In this document: piece by piece, positions 12,837-21,013 of the stretch
Layout: every line of letters begins with the position of its first letter
Numbering within the stretch: position 1 is the first letter of the stretch
Assembly: GCA_965217265.1 (NCBI GenBank)
Contig: CBDCHP010000018.1
Span: 372,001-436,000 of the forward strand
Length of the DNA: 64,000 nt
Source: JAGRGG01 sp965217265
Lineage (GTDB): Bacteria; Pseudomonadota; Alphaproteobacteria; Geminicoccales; Geminicoccaceae
Direction of reading: 5' to 3'
Position numbers and translations under genes: made by a program
Notes under the pieces: model-generated
What the model saw: only the letters and a program-made list of their open reading frames with translations
Told to the model about the DNA's origin: nothing
Databases searched by the model: none

Positions 12837-13814
12837 TTGGCCATTCGGGTCTCGCGGCGCGCGCTAGGCAGCGCCGCCGCCGCTCTGCCCCTCGTGCCGC
12901 TGCTGCCGCGTCCCGCTCAAGCGCAGGACGGGGCGGCGGCCGAGACGGTGATGCAGCCGCCGGCTTTTTATCGCTTCGACGTCGGCGCGCTCGCGCTCAC
13001 CGTCTTCTCCGACGGCAACCTCAACCTGGAGCCGGGCGTCCTCGCCCAGAACGCGCCCAAGGGCGCGATCGAGGACCTGCTGCGGGCCAACTACCTGCCG
13101 ATCGACAACGTCTTGACGCAGACGAACCCCGTCCTGGTCGAGACCGGCGGGCGGCGGGTCCTCGTCGACGTCGGCTCGGGCGACGGCTTTCAGCCAACGG
13201 CCGGCAGGCTGGTCGCCAACATGGCGGCCGCCGGCGCGACGCCCGAGACGATCGACACCGTCGTCATCACCCACGCCCACCCCGACCATTGCTGGGGCAT
13301 CCTCAACCCGGACGGCGCCGTGCGCTATCCCAACGCCGAGTTCGTCGTGAGCGAGGTCGAGTGGAATTGGTGGACGAAGGCGGGCCGGGCCGGCGAGGTG
13401 CCCGAGGCCATGCGCGGCACGGTCGAGGAGTCGCAGCGCCAGTTGGCGGCGATCGAGGCCAGGGTGCGGCTGATCAAGGACAACGCCAAGGTGGCCCCCG
13501 GCCTCACCGCGATGATAGCACCGGGCCACACGCCCGGTCACACGACGCTCCTGGTCGAGGACGGCGACGCGCGCCTCCTGCTCTCGGCCGACTGCTTCAC
13601 CCACCCGGTCGCCTCGCTCGCCCACCCCGAGTGGCATTTCGGCTTCGACATGGACGCAGAGCAAGCGGTGGCGACGCGCCGGCGCGTCCTCGACATGGCG
13701 GCGACCGACCGCATTCCCGTCCTGGGCTACCACATGCCCTGGCCCGGCGCCGGTCACGTCGGCCGCGACGGCGAGGGCTACCGCTGGTATCCCGAGAACA
13801 TCGACTGGGGCTGA
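12837..13814 (+). CDS. Exported MBL-fold metallo-hydrolase
   Basis: Zinc-dependent hydrolase of the metallo-beta-lactamase fold; the substrate is unknown. The 325-residue protein begins with a Tat-like signal (SRRALGS followed by a hydrophobic Ala/Leu stretch to AQAQ near residue 30), so it probably acts in the periplasm. Metal ligands are visible: HAHPDH at about 146-151, the third His in APGHTPGHT and the bridging Asp in LLLSADCFTHP. The TTG start is preceded by AAGGGG. The layout resembles lactonase-like members, but nothing here proves quorum quenching. It follows the ctrA promoter region on the opposite strand. Confidence 0.85.
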   Translation: MAIRVSRRALGSAAAALPLVPLLPRPAQAQDGAAAETVMQPPAFYRFDVGALALTVFSDGNLNLEPGVLAQNAPKGAIEDLLRANYLPIDNVLTQTNPVLVETGGRRVLVDVGSGDGFQPTAGRLVANMAAAGATPETIDTVVITHAHPDHCWGILNPDGAVRYPNAEFVVSEVEWNWWTKAGRAGEVPEAMRGTVEESQRQLAAIEARVRLIKDNAKVAPGLTAMIAPGHTPGHTTLLVEDGDARLLLSADCFTHPVASLAHPEWHFGFDMDAEQAVATRRRVLDMAATDRIPVLGYHMPWPGAGHVGRDGEGYRWYPENIDWG

Positions 13815-13890
13815 CGCCGCCGCGCGCCCTTTCATTACCCGACACCTTCACCGAGCGGTGCGGGCCGACACCCCCACTTGAGGCAGCTTC

Positions 13891-15228
13891 ATGCGGACCT
13901 TGTCGCGTATTCTTCCGATCGTCGTCACGATCTTGGGTCTCGTCGTGCTCGCCTTCGTCGGCGGCGCGGTCGCGGGCCTGAACGAGGTCTGGCCGGCCAA
14001 GCAGTTGCACAACGCTTGGCTCGGCTTCAAGGCGCTGACCGAGCAGCAACGCCAGTTGAACGAGGGCGACCGCTACGTCGGCGGCCTCGCCGAGGCCGAG
14101 CGGACGACGGCGAAGGGCGTCACCGTCTACGACCCGGCCAAGGCCTACCAGGGCCTGACGCTCTACACCTCCGGCCACGATCAGGTGGCGCTGTTGATCG
14201 ACATGGAGGGCAAGGTCGTGCACGAGTGGCGCACGCCCTTTCGCGAGGTCTGGCAGGACGGCAACAAACCGTTCGTCAAGGACGCGCTGCCGGACTCGCG
14301 CATCTTCTACCGCACGGCGAAGGCCCTGCCCGACGGCAGCCTGCTCGCCGTCTACGAGTCGGTCGGCGACACGCCCTACGGCTACGGCCTCGCCAAACTG
14401 GCGAAGGACGGCTCGGTCGTCTGGACCTACGACCGCAACGCCCACCACGACCTCGACATCGCGCCCGACGGCCGGATCCTGGTCCTGGACCAGGAGATCC
14501 AGCAAGACGACCTGCCGCAGCCGCGGCCGAGCGTCCTGGAACCGCCGCGGATGGAGGACTTCCTCGCCATCCTGTCGCCCGACGGCGAGGTGCTGAAACG
14601 CTTCTCGCTCTTGGACGCGATGATGAACAGCCCCTGGCGCGACTACTTCCACATGCTCTCCTTCTACATCCCCGGCACCGGCGACGTGATGCACACGAAC
14701 GCAGTCGAGTACGTCACGGCCGAGAAGGCGCGCGTCTTCCCGTTCGCCGAGGAGGGGCAGGTCCTGATCTCGATCCGCGAACTCGGCACGCTCGCCGTCG
14801 TCGACCCCGAGACCGAGACGATCACCTGGGCGACCAAGGGCTACTGGGTCGGCCAGCACGACCCGGACATCCTCGAAAACGGCGACCTCCTCTTGTTCGA
14901 CAACAACGGCGTCTACGGCGCGACGCACGGCTCGCGCGTCGTCGAGTTCGACCCGAAGACGTTCGAGGTCGTCTGGTCCTACGGCGCCCCGAACGAGGAC
15001 GAGCCCCTGGAGAGCGTGGTCCGTTCCGGCCAGGAGCGGCTGCCGAACGGCAACACGCTGATCGAGGAGTCCAACGCCGGCCGTCTCGTCGAGGTGACGC
15101 GCGAGGGCGAGATCGTCTGGGAGTACATCAACCCCGAGCGCGGCGGCGAGGACAAGCCGCGCGTCGCCGTCATCATGCTCGGCGGCCGCTACGCGCCGGA
15201 CTACTTCACGACCGATATGGGCGGGTGA
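13891..15228 (+). CDS. Arylsulfotransferase-family (ASST) beta-propeller protein
   Basis: Resembles the arylsulfate sulfotransferase family, six-bladed propeller enzymes that move sulfate between phenols. The 445-residue protein has one N-terminal membrane anchor (IVVTILGLVVLAFVGGAVAG, residues 10-29) and a periplasmic propeller with repeats DGSVVWTYDRNAHHD, PDGRILVLDQE and NGDLLLFDNNGVYGATHGSR. Several conserved His lie in these loops, but the catalytic His was not assigned. Homologues are often annotated only as arylsulfotransferase-like, so the activity is uncertain. Its 3' end overlaps the next convergent gene by 28 nt. Confidence 0.8.
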   Translation: MRTLSRILPIVVTILGLVVLAFVGGAVAGLNEVWPAKQLHNAWLGFKALTEQQRQLNEGDRYVGGLAEAERTTAKGVTVYDPAKAYQGLTLYTSGHDQVALLIDMEGKVVHEWRTPFREVWQDGNKPFVKDALPDSRIFYRTAKALPDGSLLAVYESVGDTPYGYGLAKLAKDGSVVWTYDRNAHHDLDIAPDGRILVLDQEIQQDDLPQPRPSVLEPPRMEDFLAILSPDGEVLKRFSLLDAMMNSPWRDYFHMLSFYIPGTGDVMHTNAVEYVTAEKARVFPFAEEGQVLISIRELGTLAVVDPETETITWATKGYWVGQHDPDILENGDLLLFDNNGVYGATHGSRVVEFDPKTFEVVWSYGAPNEDEPLESVVRSGQERLPNGNTLIEESNAGRLVEVTREGEIVWEYINPERGGEDKPRVAVIMLGGRYAPDYFTTDMGG

Positions 15229-15950
15229 ACGGCCGCCGGCGTCACGCCACCGCGCCCCCCCCGCAGCTTTCTCAAGGCTTCGGCGTGGATCGCCATCGCC
15301 AGCGCCACCTGCCCTTGCACCCTTCGCGCCCGCGCGTCGGGTTCGTTTGTGTCGTGTTCGGGCGTGTCGGGCACGGGCCGTACGCCCGCGCCGCACGCCG
15401 CGCCCGGCGCTTCGTCGGCCTCGTCTGGTGCCGGCATCTCGTTCGCCGTCTCGGGTTCGTTCGTGTCGACCTCAAGCCGTGGCCGCGCGTCGATCAGGGC
15501 CGCCAAGTTGGCAGAGGCCTCGCCCGTCTCGCGCGCCACCTGCCGCCGGTAGCGCAGCAGCGTCGCGAGCGCGGGCAGGCCGGGTTCGTTCGTGCCGGAG
15601 AGCAGCGCGTCCATCACGAGCAGTTCGAGCGCGTCGAGCTTTTCCTGGCGCAGGTGGCAGCGGGCCAGCGCGTCGAGCCAGTGGCGCTCGGCCGCGGTCT
15701 CGACCGGCCAGCGGCGGGCGAGGTCCGAGCGCAGCCCGGCGAGCTTGGCCTCGTCCTCGAACGACAGGGACGGCGTCGCGCCGGCCCTGGCCCGTAGGCC
15801 GTGGCGGGTGGCGTTCAGGGCGCTGCGGCGGCGGCCTTCGGCACTGGTTGGGCCGCGCGAGCAAGCACCGTTCGCGCGGCTGGCCTCGGCCTGGGCGGGG
15901 GTGCGCGGGCGGGCGTTCGTGTCATGAATGGTGCTGGCGGCGGCTGGCAT
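15201..15950 (-). CDS. Hypothetical protein with RANGA/SRGPTSAEGRRRSALNA N-terminus
   Basis: Belongs to a widespread uncharacterised family recognised by an N-terminal segment here reading SRANGACSRGPTSAEG then RRRSALNATRHGLRA (residues about 24-55). The 249-residue protein continues with a helical region containing LEDEAKL-like and ERHWLDALARCHLRQEKLDALE segments, then a low-complexity stretch with NEPETANEMPAPDEADEAPG and a basic C-terminus. No catalytic motif is visible. Members often occur as isolated genes near repeats, as here, where a palindrome cluster lies just upstream. Function unknown. Confidence 0.65.
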   Translation of the reverse strand: MPAAASTIHDTNARPRTPAQAEASRANGACSRGPTSAEGRRRSALNATRHGLRARAGATPSLSFEDEAKLAGLRSDLARRWPVETAAERHWLDALARCHLRQEKLDALELLVMDALLSGTNEPGLPALATLLRYRRQVARETGEASANLAALIDARPRLEVDTNEPETANEMPAPDEADEAPGAACGAGVRPVPDTPEHDTNEPDARARRVQGQVALAMAIHAEALRKLRGGRGGVTPAAVHPPISVVK

Positions 15951-16067
15951 GGGTGCGGCTCCTGGCAGGTAGCGGACGGCTGCCGGGAGAATAGCACGAT
16001 TATAAGATTTTATTCAAGCAATGTGGCCCGGTGGGCGGATCGCAGATGGCACGAACGTCCGAGGCCG

Positions 16068-16316
16068 TTCACCCTGGCGAGTCGGGGGTGACAAGAAAAA
16101 GAGCCGGGCGTCCACACCCGCACCTTGTCACCCCGCACTCGATGCGGGGTTCGGGGTGGCCGGATGCTGCCCTTCCCGACGGGCTGCCGGCGTTTGATGC
16201 GTTCCATGAATGAACGGGTAAACGTGAATAACTGCGGCCGGCAGCACCGGTCGCCTTGAGGCGCGGGCTCGGGGTCGCTTTCTTGTCATGCCGGCCTCGA
16301 TCCGGCATCGTCACGC
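16068..16316. repeat. Cluster of three short palindromic repeats
   Basis: The 428-bp gap before the GDPD gene holds at least three units of the GTCACCCC...GGGGTGG palindrome family. A partial unit ending TCGGGGGTGACAAG lies at 16068-16096, a full unit centred on ACTCGAT at 16125-16172, and a variant TGCCGGCCTCGATCCGGCA at 16284-16306. Between them GCTGCCGGC (about 16193) can pair with GCCGGCAGC (about 16237). No gene is apparent in this gap. Confidence 0.7.
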
Positions 16317-16378
16317 GAACGTCACGCCCCCCTGCTAGGCCGTGGGCAACGATACGATAACGAGGAGGAACCCCCCAC

Positions 16379-17608
16379 ATGCACCCCCGCACCCTCCCCC
16401 GCACCTTGGCACTCGCCTGCCTCGTCGCCGCCGCCTCGCTGCCGGCGGCGGCGCAGGAGGCCGCCACCGTCGAACTCGGGGTCCGCCCCTTCTACCTCGT
16501 CGACGACATGGACGAGGGCGACCTGAAGGACGCGCTCTTGCAGTGCGAGGGCCCCTTCGAGCGCAGCGACTTCTCGATCGGCCACCGCGGGGCGCCGTTG
16601 CAGTTCCCCGAGCACACGCGCGAATCCTACACCGCCGCCGCCCGGATGGGGGCCGGCATCGTCGAGTGCGACGTCGCCTTCACCAAGGACCGGGAGCTGG
16701 TCTGCCGCCACGCCCAGTGCGACCTGCACACGACGACGAACATCCTGGCCGTGCCGGAACTGGCGGCGAAGTGCTCCGAACCGTTCACGCCCGCGAGCGG
16801 GGGCAGCGAAGCCTCGGCCAAGTGCTGCACGAGCGATCTGACGCTGAGTGAGTTCAAGTCGCTCAAGGGCAAGATGGACGCGGCGAACGAGGAGGCGACC
16901 ACGGTCGAGGACTACGTGAACGCGACCGCCGACTGGCGCACCGACCTCTACGCGCCCGGCACGCTGATGACCCACAAGGAGAGCATCGCGCTGTTTCAGG
17001 AACTCGGCGTCAAGTTCACGCCCGAACTGAAGACGCCCGAGGTCGCGATGCCGTTTGATGGCGACTACACCCAAGAGGCCTACGCGCAGCAATTGATCGA
17101 CGAATACAAGGAGGCCGGGGTCGATCCGGCCGACGTCTGGGCGCAGTCGTTCAACGAGGCGGACGTCCTCTACTGGATCGAGAACGAGCCCGAGTTCGGC
17201 CGCCAGGCGGTCTACCTCGACGACCGCGACGAGACCAATGCGGGCTTCGACCCGATGGACCCGGCGACGTGGACGCCCTCAATGCAGGCACTGGCCGACG
17301 AGGGCGTCAAGATCGTCGCGCCGCCCTTGTGGATGCTGGTCACGACCGAGAACGGCGCGATCGTGCCCTCGGCCTACGCTAAGCAAGCCAAGGCGGCCGG
17401 GCTCAACATCATCGCGTGGTCCCTGGAACGCTCCGGGCCCCTCAGCGTCGAGGGCGGCGGCTGGTACTACCAGTCGATCGCCGACGCGATCGACAACGAT
17501 GGCGACATGCTGACCCTGCTCGACGTGCTGGCCAAGGACGTCGGCGTGATCGGCGTCTTCAGCGACTGGCCGGCGACGACGACGTTCTACGCCAACTGCA
17601 GAGGATGA
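16379..17608 (+). CDS. Periplasmic glycerophosphodiester phosphodiesterase
   Basis: Hydrolyses glycerophosphodiesters to glycerol 3-phosphate and an alcohol. The 409-residue protein has a signal peptide (LALACLVAAASLPAAAQEA, cleavage near residue 26). The GDPD fold starts with IGHRGAPLQFPEHTRESY near residue 68; its His-Arg and Glu-His pairs are the catalytic hallmarks. ECDVAFTKD and ELKTPE supply further metal ligands. A Cys-rich insert (about residues 108-150) is longer than in E. coli GlpQ. The TGA stop is the first three bases of repeat element copy C. Confidence 0.88.
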   Translation: MHPRTLPRTLALACLVAAASLPAAAQEAATVELGVRPFYLVDDMDEGDLKDALLQCEGPFERSDFSIGHRGAPLQFPEHTRESYTAAARMGAGIVECDVAFTKDRELVCRHAQCDLHTTTNILAVPELAAKCSEPFTPASGGSEASAKCCTSDLTLSEFKSLKGKMDAANEEATTVEDYVNATADWRTDLYAPGTLMTHKESIALFQELGVKFTPELKTPEVAMPFDGDYTQEAYAQQLIDEYKEAGVDPADVWAQSFNEADVLYWIENEPEFGRQAVYLDDRDETNAGFDPMDPATWTPSMQALADEGVKIVAPPLWMLVTTENGAIVPSAYAKQAKAAGLNIIAWSLERSGPLSVEGGGWYYQSIADAIDNDGDMLTLLDVLAKDVGVIGVFSDWPATTTFYANCRG

Positions 17609-17740
17609 ACGCTTCGCGTGCGCTGACGCGTTTTTTTGCCGGTGTTAACGTAGGAGGCTGGCCACGACGCCGAGGGCCAGCCTCGGACAAAATGAAAAAA
17701 GAAGAAAAAGAAGCCCCGCGCAGCGGACGCGAAGCGTTCA
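17606..17740. repeat. Inverted-repeat terminator-like element, copy C
   Basis: Clean 135-bp copy with outer ends TGAACGCTTCGCG and CGCGAAGCGTTCA. The left arm holds CGCGT-gcgctg-ACGCG followed by seven T, a good intrinsic terminator for the GDPD gene, whose TGA stop is the element's first codon. The right arm, read on the other strand, gives CCGC-TGC-GCGG followed by a T-rich tract. The centre repeats GTGTTAACGTAGGAGGCTGGCC and GGGCCAGCCTCGG as in copy B, same orientation. Confidence 0.9.
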
Positions 17741-17801
17741 ACCGTTGTCCCCGCCCGCGCGCTGCGGCAGGATGGTCGAACCAACACAGGGAGAACGGGT
17801 T

Positions 17802-18050
17802 ATGGGTTTCATCGTCTGGATCATCATCGGCGGGCTCGCCGGCTGGGCGGCGTCCAAGGTCATGAAGGGCGGCGGTCAGGGCATCTTGATGAACATCGTC
17901 ATCGGCATCGTCGGCGCCCTGATCGGCGGCGTGATCATCGGGGCCTTAGGCTTTCAGGCCGGCGGGCTGATCGCGAGCTTCATCACCGCCTTCATCGGCG
18001 CCGTGATCCTGCTCTGGGCGGTCGACTTCTTCAAGCGCCGGGCCGCCTGA
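17802..18050 (+). CDS. GlsB/YeaQ/YmgE-family small membrane protein
   Basis: Small stress-associated membrane protein (transglycosylase-associated family). The 82-residue chain has three hydrophobic Gly-rich segments: FIVWIIIGGLAGWAASKVMKG, then IVIGIVGALIGGVIIGALG, and FITAFIGAVILLWAVDF, with a basic KRRAA end. The biochemical role is not established for the family. The ATG at 17802 begins the conserved MGFIVWIIIGGLAGW and follows CAGGGAGAA. The stop TGA is directly followed by the ATG of the next gene, implying coupling. Confidence 0.9.
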   Translation: MGFIVWIIIGGLAGWAASKVMKGGGQGILMNIVIGIVGALIGGVIIGALGFQAGGLIASFITAFIGAVILLWAVDFFKRRAA

Positions 18051-18521
18051 ATGCGGCTGGCGCAGATCAACGTCGCCGAGGCGCTGGGGCCGCTCGACGG
18101 GCCGGTGATGGCCGAATTCATGGCCAACCTCGATCGGATCAACGCGCTCGCCGCCGCGAGCCCCGGCTACGTCTGGCGTCTGCAGGACGCGAGCGGCAAC
18201 GCGACGGGGCTCGTGACGCCGTTCGGCCCGGGCATGATCACCAACCTCACCGTCTGGGACGACGTCGAGGACCTGCGCCGCTTCACCTACAAGACCGAGC
18301 ACGCCGGCTTCATCCGCCGGCGCAAGGAATGGTTCGCCCCGCTCGACGGCCCGCACATGGCGCTTTGGTGGGTCGCGGACGACCGCCTGCCGGACCTGAT
18401 CGAGGCCAAGGCGCGGCTGGCGTGGCTGGCGTCGAGGGGGCCGACACCGCACGCCTTCACCTTCGCGCGTGCGTTCGATACCAAGGGCCTGCCGCTCGGA
18501 AAGGGTGCCCGCGCGGCTTGA
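18051..18521 (+). CDS. DUF3291 domain protein
   Basis: A 156-residue protein of the DUF3291 family, which has a dimeric alpha/beta-barrel-like fold related to antibiotic-biosynthesis monooxygenases. Family signatures are MRLAQINVAEALGPLD at the N-terminus, SPGYVWRLQ at about residues 37-45, and VWDDVEDLRRFTYKTEHAGF then WFAPLDGPHMALWWV in the centre. No function is established. It begins immediately after the GlsB-like stop, and its own TGA abuts repeat element copy D. Confidence 0.85.
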   Translation: MRLAQINVAEALGPLDGPVMAEFMANLDRINALAAASPGYVWRLQDASGNATGLVTPFGPGMITNLTVWDDVEDLRRFTYKTEHAGFIRRRKEWFAPLDGPHMALWWVADDRLPDLIEAKARLAWLASRGPTPHAFTFARAFDTKGLPLGKGARAA

Positions 18522-18663
18522 TGAACGCTTCGCGTCCGCTGCGCGGGGCTTTTTTCTCTTTTTTGTCTTTGTCCGAGGCTGGCTTCGGCGCCCCGGCCAA
18601 TCCCCAACGACAAGTAGCAAATAAGAGAAAAAGAAGACCGCGCGGCGGCGCACGCGAAGCGTA
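18522..18663. repeat. Inverted-repeat terminator-like element, copy D
   Basis: 142-bp copy filling the entire gap between the convergent stops of the DUF3291 gene and the MT-A70 gene. Left end TGAACGCTTCGCGTCCGC, with hairpin CCGC-TGC-GCGG and a T-rich tract; right end complementary GCGAAGCGTA. The spacer is the central unit in the opposite orientation to copies B and C (GTCCGAGGCTGGCTTCGGCGCC), and its second half is diverged. Confidence 0.85.
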
Positions 18664-19281
18664 TCATCTTGACGGCCAGCGCCGTTTCGGCGCCTCGCCG
18701 TCGTCGAACGCGCCCGTTTCCAGGCCCCAGGCGTCCCAGCCGGGGCGGCCGGCGCGGGCGAAGAGTTCCAGGTAGGGGCCCTCCAGCAGGCGCTCGATGC
18801 GATCGTAGGCCTCGGCGGGCTTGCGGCTGTGCTGGCGCCTTGGCGCGACGATCAGCTTCTCGACCGCGCGCGAGCGGCGCTTGGGCCTGCCGCGGGTGGC
18901 GAGCAGGCAGGGCTCGGGGTTGGCGCGGGTCCAAAAGCCGAGGCCCTTGAACAGGTCGCCCTGGCCGAAGCGCTCTTCCTTGTGCCCCTTGTTCAGCTTC
19001 GCCCAGTAAAAGCCGATCGTCTTGTAGGTGAAGCCCCAGGCGTCGATGACCTCGAACGCCTTGTCGAGGAGGGGATCCGTCGCCCACAACAGCAGGACGG
19101 CATCCTTAGCGGCCCAGTCCTTGACCGGCAGGCGCTTGATCGCGTCGAGGTTCATGCAAGGATAGTGCGCGTCGGGGCTGCGGCCCTGGCCCTTGGCCGA
19201 GTAGGTGCGAAAGCGCCAGGGCGGGTCGGCGTAGAGGACGCGGTAGCCGGCGCTCGGCGGATCGGGGGTCGGTGCTGGCAT
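18664..19281 (-). CDS. MT-A70 family adenine methyltransferase
   Basis: SAM-dependent N6-adenine methyltransferase of the MT-A70 class, acting on DNA or RNA. The 205-residue form from the ATG at 19281 starts just before the core YRVLYADPPWRFRTY, which contains the catalytic DPPW. LLLWATDPLLDKAFEVIDAWGF and FWTRANPEPCLLATRG complete the Rossmann-like core. The ending RKPAEAYDRIERLLEGPYLE, with FARAGRPGWDAWG, is typical. The frame is open upstream into the GNAT gene on the other strand, so the shorter start is preferred. No restriction enzyme or phage gene is adjacent, so it may be an orphan or a prophage-derived methylase. Confidence 0.9.
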   Translation of the reverse strand: MPAPTPDPPSAGYRVLYADPPWRFRTYSAKGQGRSPDAHYPCMNLDAIKRLPVKDWAAKDAVLLLWATDPLLDKAFEVIDAWGFTYKTIGFYWAKLNKGHKEERFGQGDLFKGLGFWTRANPEPCLLATRGRPKRRSRAVEKLIVAPRRQHSRKPAEAYDRIERLLEGPYLELFARAGRPGWDAWGLETGAFDDGEAPKRRWPSR

Positions 19282-19324
19282 CCTTGGCTCCGCCGCGGGC
19301 GTTGCGTGAGGGGGGACGTTTAGA

Positions 19325-20095
19325 GTGTGGACCGACGCGGCGCAAATCCGCCGGCTTGAGGGCGTCGCCGCGCGCTCCTGGCCGGCGGTTGAGGGGGAGG
19401 CGCTGGACGGCTGGCACCTGCGCGCCGATCCGGTGGCGAGCCGGCGGCTGAACTCGGTCCTGGCCTTGGGCTTCAGGCCAAGCACCGACCTCGATGCCGC
19501 GATCGGGCGGGTCGAGGCTTGGTACGCCCTGCGCGGCCGGCCGGCGCGCTACTGCCTGAGCGGCGCCTCGCTGCCAAAGGGGCTGGACGCGGCGCTCGAT
19601 GATCGTGGCTACACCCGCGTCGCCCCGACGCGCGTCATGCTGCGCCGGCCGGAGGCGCCGTTACCCTTGGCGGACCCGCCGCCGGGGATCACCCTCGACC
19701 TCGCGACGCGGCCGACGCCGGGCGTGACGGCCGCGATGTCCGACGCCTTCGCCGATCCGGCCGAGCGCCGGGCCAGGGCGGCGCTCTACGCCAGGATCAA
19801 GGGCACGCGCGCCTTCGTCGTGGCGCGGGCCGGCGACGGGTGTCTCGGGGGCGCCTTGGGCGTCGTTCGAGACGGGCACCTCGGCGTCTTCGCCCTGCGC
19901 GTCGAGAGGGCGGCGCGGCGGCGGGGCCTGGGTGCCGCGCTGCTCGGCCGGCTGCTTCACTATGCCCACGATTTTGCCGTCGATGCCGTCTATCTCCAGG
20001 TCCAGGCGGACAACGCGGCGGGGGCGGCCCTGTTCGCCCGGACGGGCTTCGGGCCGGTCTACGGCTACCACTACCGCGAGGTGCCCCCGACGTGA
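19325..20095 (+). CDS. GNAT-family N-acetyltransferase
   Basis: Acetyl-CoA-dependent acyltransferase with unknown substrate. The 256-residue protein has a less conserved N-terminal half (GNAT-like, DGWHLRADPVASRRLNSV) and a C-terminal GNAT domain with the acetyl-CoA loop RRRGLGAALLGRLLHYA near residues 198-214, followed by VDAVYLQVQADNAAGAALFARTGF, the usual beta5-alpha4 segment. The start GTG at 19325 lies 43 nt from the divergent methyltransferase start. Double-domain architecture of this sort is common in small-molecule or peptide acetyltransferases. Confidence 0.85.
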   Translation: MWTDAAQIRRLEGVAARSWPAVEGEALDGWHLRADPVASRRLNSVLALGFRPSTDLDAAIGRVEAWYALRGRPARYCLSGASLPKGLDAALDDRGYTRVAPTRVMLRRPEAPLPLADPPPGITLDLATRPTPGVTAAMSDAFADPAERRARAALYARIKGTRAFVVARAGDGCLGGALGVVRDGHLGVFALRVERAARRRGLGAALLGRLLHYAHDFAVDAVYLQVQADNAAGAALFARTGFGPVYGYHYREVPPT

Positions 20096-20121
20096 GCCCC
20101 CACGTGAGCCATGTGGTCGCG

Positions 20122-20149
20122 TTGACACCTCTTGTGCGCCGCATAAATA
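20122..20149 (+). promoter_or_regulatory. Putative sigma70-type promoter of sdhCDAB
   Basis: TTGACA at 20122-20127, a 16-nt spacer and TAAATA at 20144-20149, about 80 nt before sdhC. Hexamers and spacing are close to consensus, and no other promoter-like site stands out in the 134-bp gap. Confidence 0.6.
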
Positions 20150-20229
20150 TCGGCTCACGCTACGTTCATGATGTTACGACCGCCCCGCCCCGGCGCCACC
20201 GTGCCGGGCCGTCACCGCCGGAGACACGT

Positions 20230-20613
20230 ATGGCCCGCGCCCGCCCGATCTCGCCGCACCTGCAGGTCTATCGCTGGTACTTCACGATGGGGCTCTCGAT
20301 CGCGCACCGCGTGTCGGGGTGCGCGCTCGCCGCGGGGACGGTGCTGCTGACGTGGTGGCTGGCGGCGCTGGCCTCGGGCTCGGACGCGTTCGGCCTCATC
20401 CACGGCATCATGGACGGCTTCTTCGGCCTCGTCATCCTGTTCGGCTACAGCTTCGTTCTCTTCTACCACGCGGCGAACGGCGTCCGGCACCTCACCTGGG
20501 ACACGGGCCGCGGCCTCTCCAAGCACATGGCGCACCAGACCGGCCTCGTCGTCGTCGGCGTTGCGGCGGGGCTCACCGTCCTGCTCTGGCTCGCCATCCT
20601 GATCGCCGTCTAA
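20230..20613 (+). CDS. sdhC: Succinate dehydrogenase cytochrome b556 subunit
   Basis: Membrane anchor of complex II, carrying electrons to ubiquinone. The 127-residue product has RPISPHLQVYRWYFTMGLSI followed by HRVSG near residues 5-29 and three membrane helices. The conserved His of HRVSG and the haem His in FYHAANGVRHL are present. The ATG at 20230 follows GGAGACACG. First gene of the sdhCDAB operon; the stop is followed after 14 nt by sdhD. Confidence 0.95.
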   Translation: MARARPISPHLQVYRWYFTMGLSIAHRVSGCALAAGTVLLTWWLAALASGSDAFGLIHGIMDGFFGLVILFGYSFVLFYHAANGVRHLTWDTGRGLSKHMAHQTGLVVVGVAAGLTVLLWLAILIAV

Positions 20614-20627
20614 AGGAGCACGAATCG

Positions 20628-21008
20628 ATGAGCGACAGCACGACTTATGCCAGGATCCGCTCGCAGCGCGCCTCCGGGACGGGCGTCGAGCACTGGAAGA
20701 TGCAGCGGCTGACGGCGATCTCGAACCTCCTCCTCGTCGTCTGGTTCATGTTCGCCGCCGTCGCCATGGCCGGCGGCGGCTACGTCGAGTGGCGCCTCTT
20801 CTTCAAGAACCCGATCAACGCCGCCTTGATGATCGCCCTCGTCGTCTCGACCTTCTACCACGCCCGCCTCGGCGTCCAGGTCGTGATCGAGGATTACGTC
20901 CACACCGAAGGGATCAAGGTGGCGGCGCTCGTCGCCCTCACGATCGCGATCGGCCTCATGGCCCTCGTCGGCATCGTTTCGATCCTGATGATCGCGATTG
21001 GAGCTTAG
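20628..21008 (+). CDS. sdhD: Succinate dehydrogenase membrane anchor SdhD
   Basis: Second membrane anchor of complex II. The 126-residue protein has three hydrophobic helices (LLLVVWFMFAAVAMAGG; ALMIALVVSTFYHARLGVQV; AALVALTIAIGLMALVGIVSI). STFYHARLGVQVVIEDYVH contains the haem-b His and the quinone-site Asp-Tyr. A GTGVEHWKMQRLTAISN segment precedes the first helix, as in alphaproteobacterial SdhD. AAAGGAG lies upstream of the ATG. Confidence 0.95.
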   Translation: MSDSTTYARIRSQRASGTGVEHWKMQRLTAISNLLLVVWFMFAAVAMAGGGYVEWRLFFKNPINAALMIALVVSTFYHARLGVQVVIEDYVHTEGIKVAALVALTIAIGLMALVGIVSILMIAIGA

Positions 21009-21013
21009 AGCCC

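Noticed and set aside
12837..13814. Quorum-quenching lactonase call for the MBL hydrolase
   Set aside because: Only generic metal-binding motifs are visible; the residues that define AHL lactonases cannot be confirmed by eye.
13878..15797. Plus-strand ORF of about 640 codons overlapping the arylsulfotransferase gene
   Set aside because: An out-of-frame Arg-rich shadow; the gene at 13891 in another frame has a membrane anchor and propeller repeats.
16068..16316. Possible CRISPR array
   Set aside because: Units are palindromes of differing sequence with irregular spacing and no cas genes; they belong to the dispersed palindromic repeat family.
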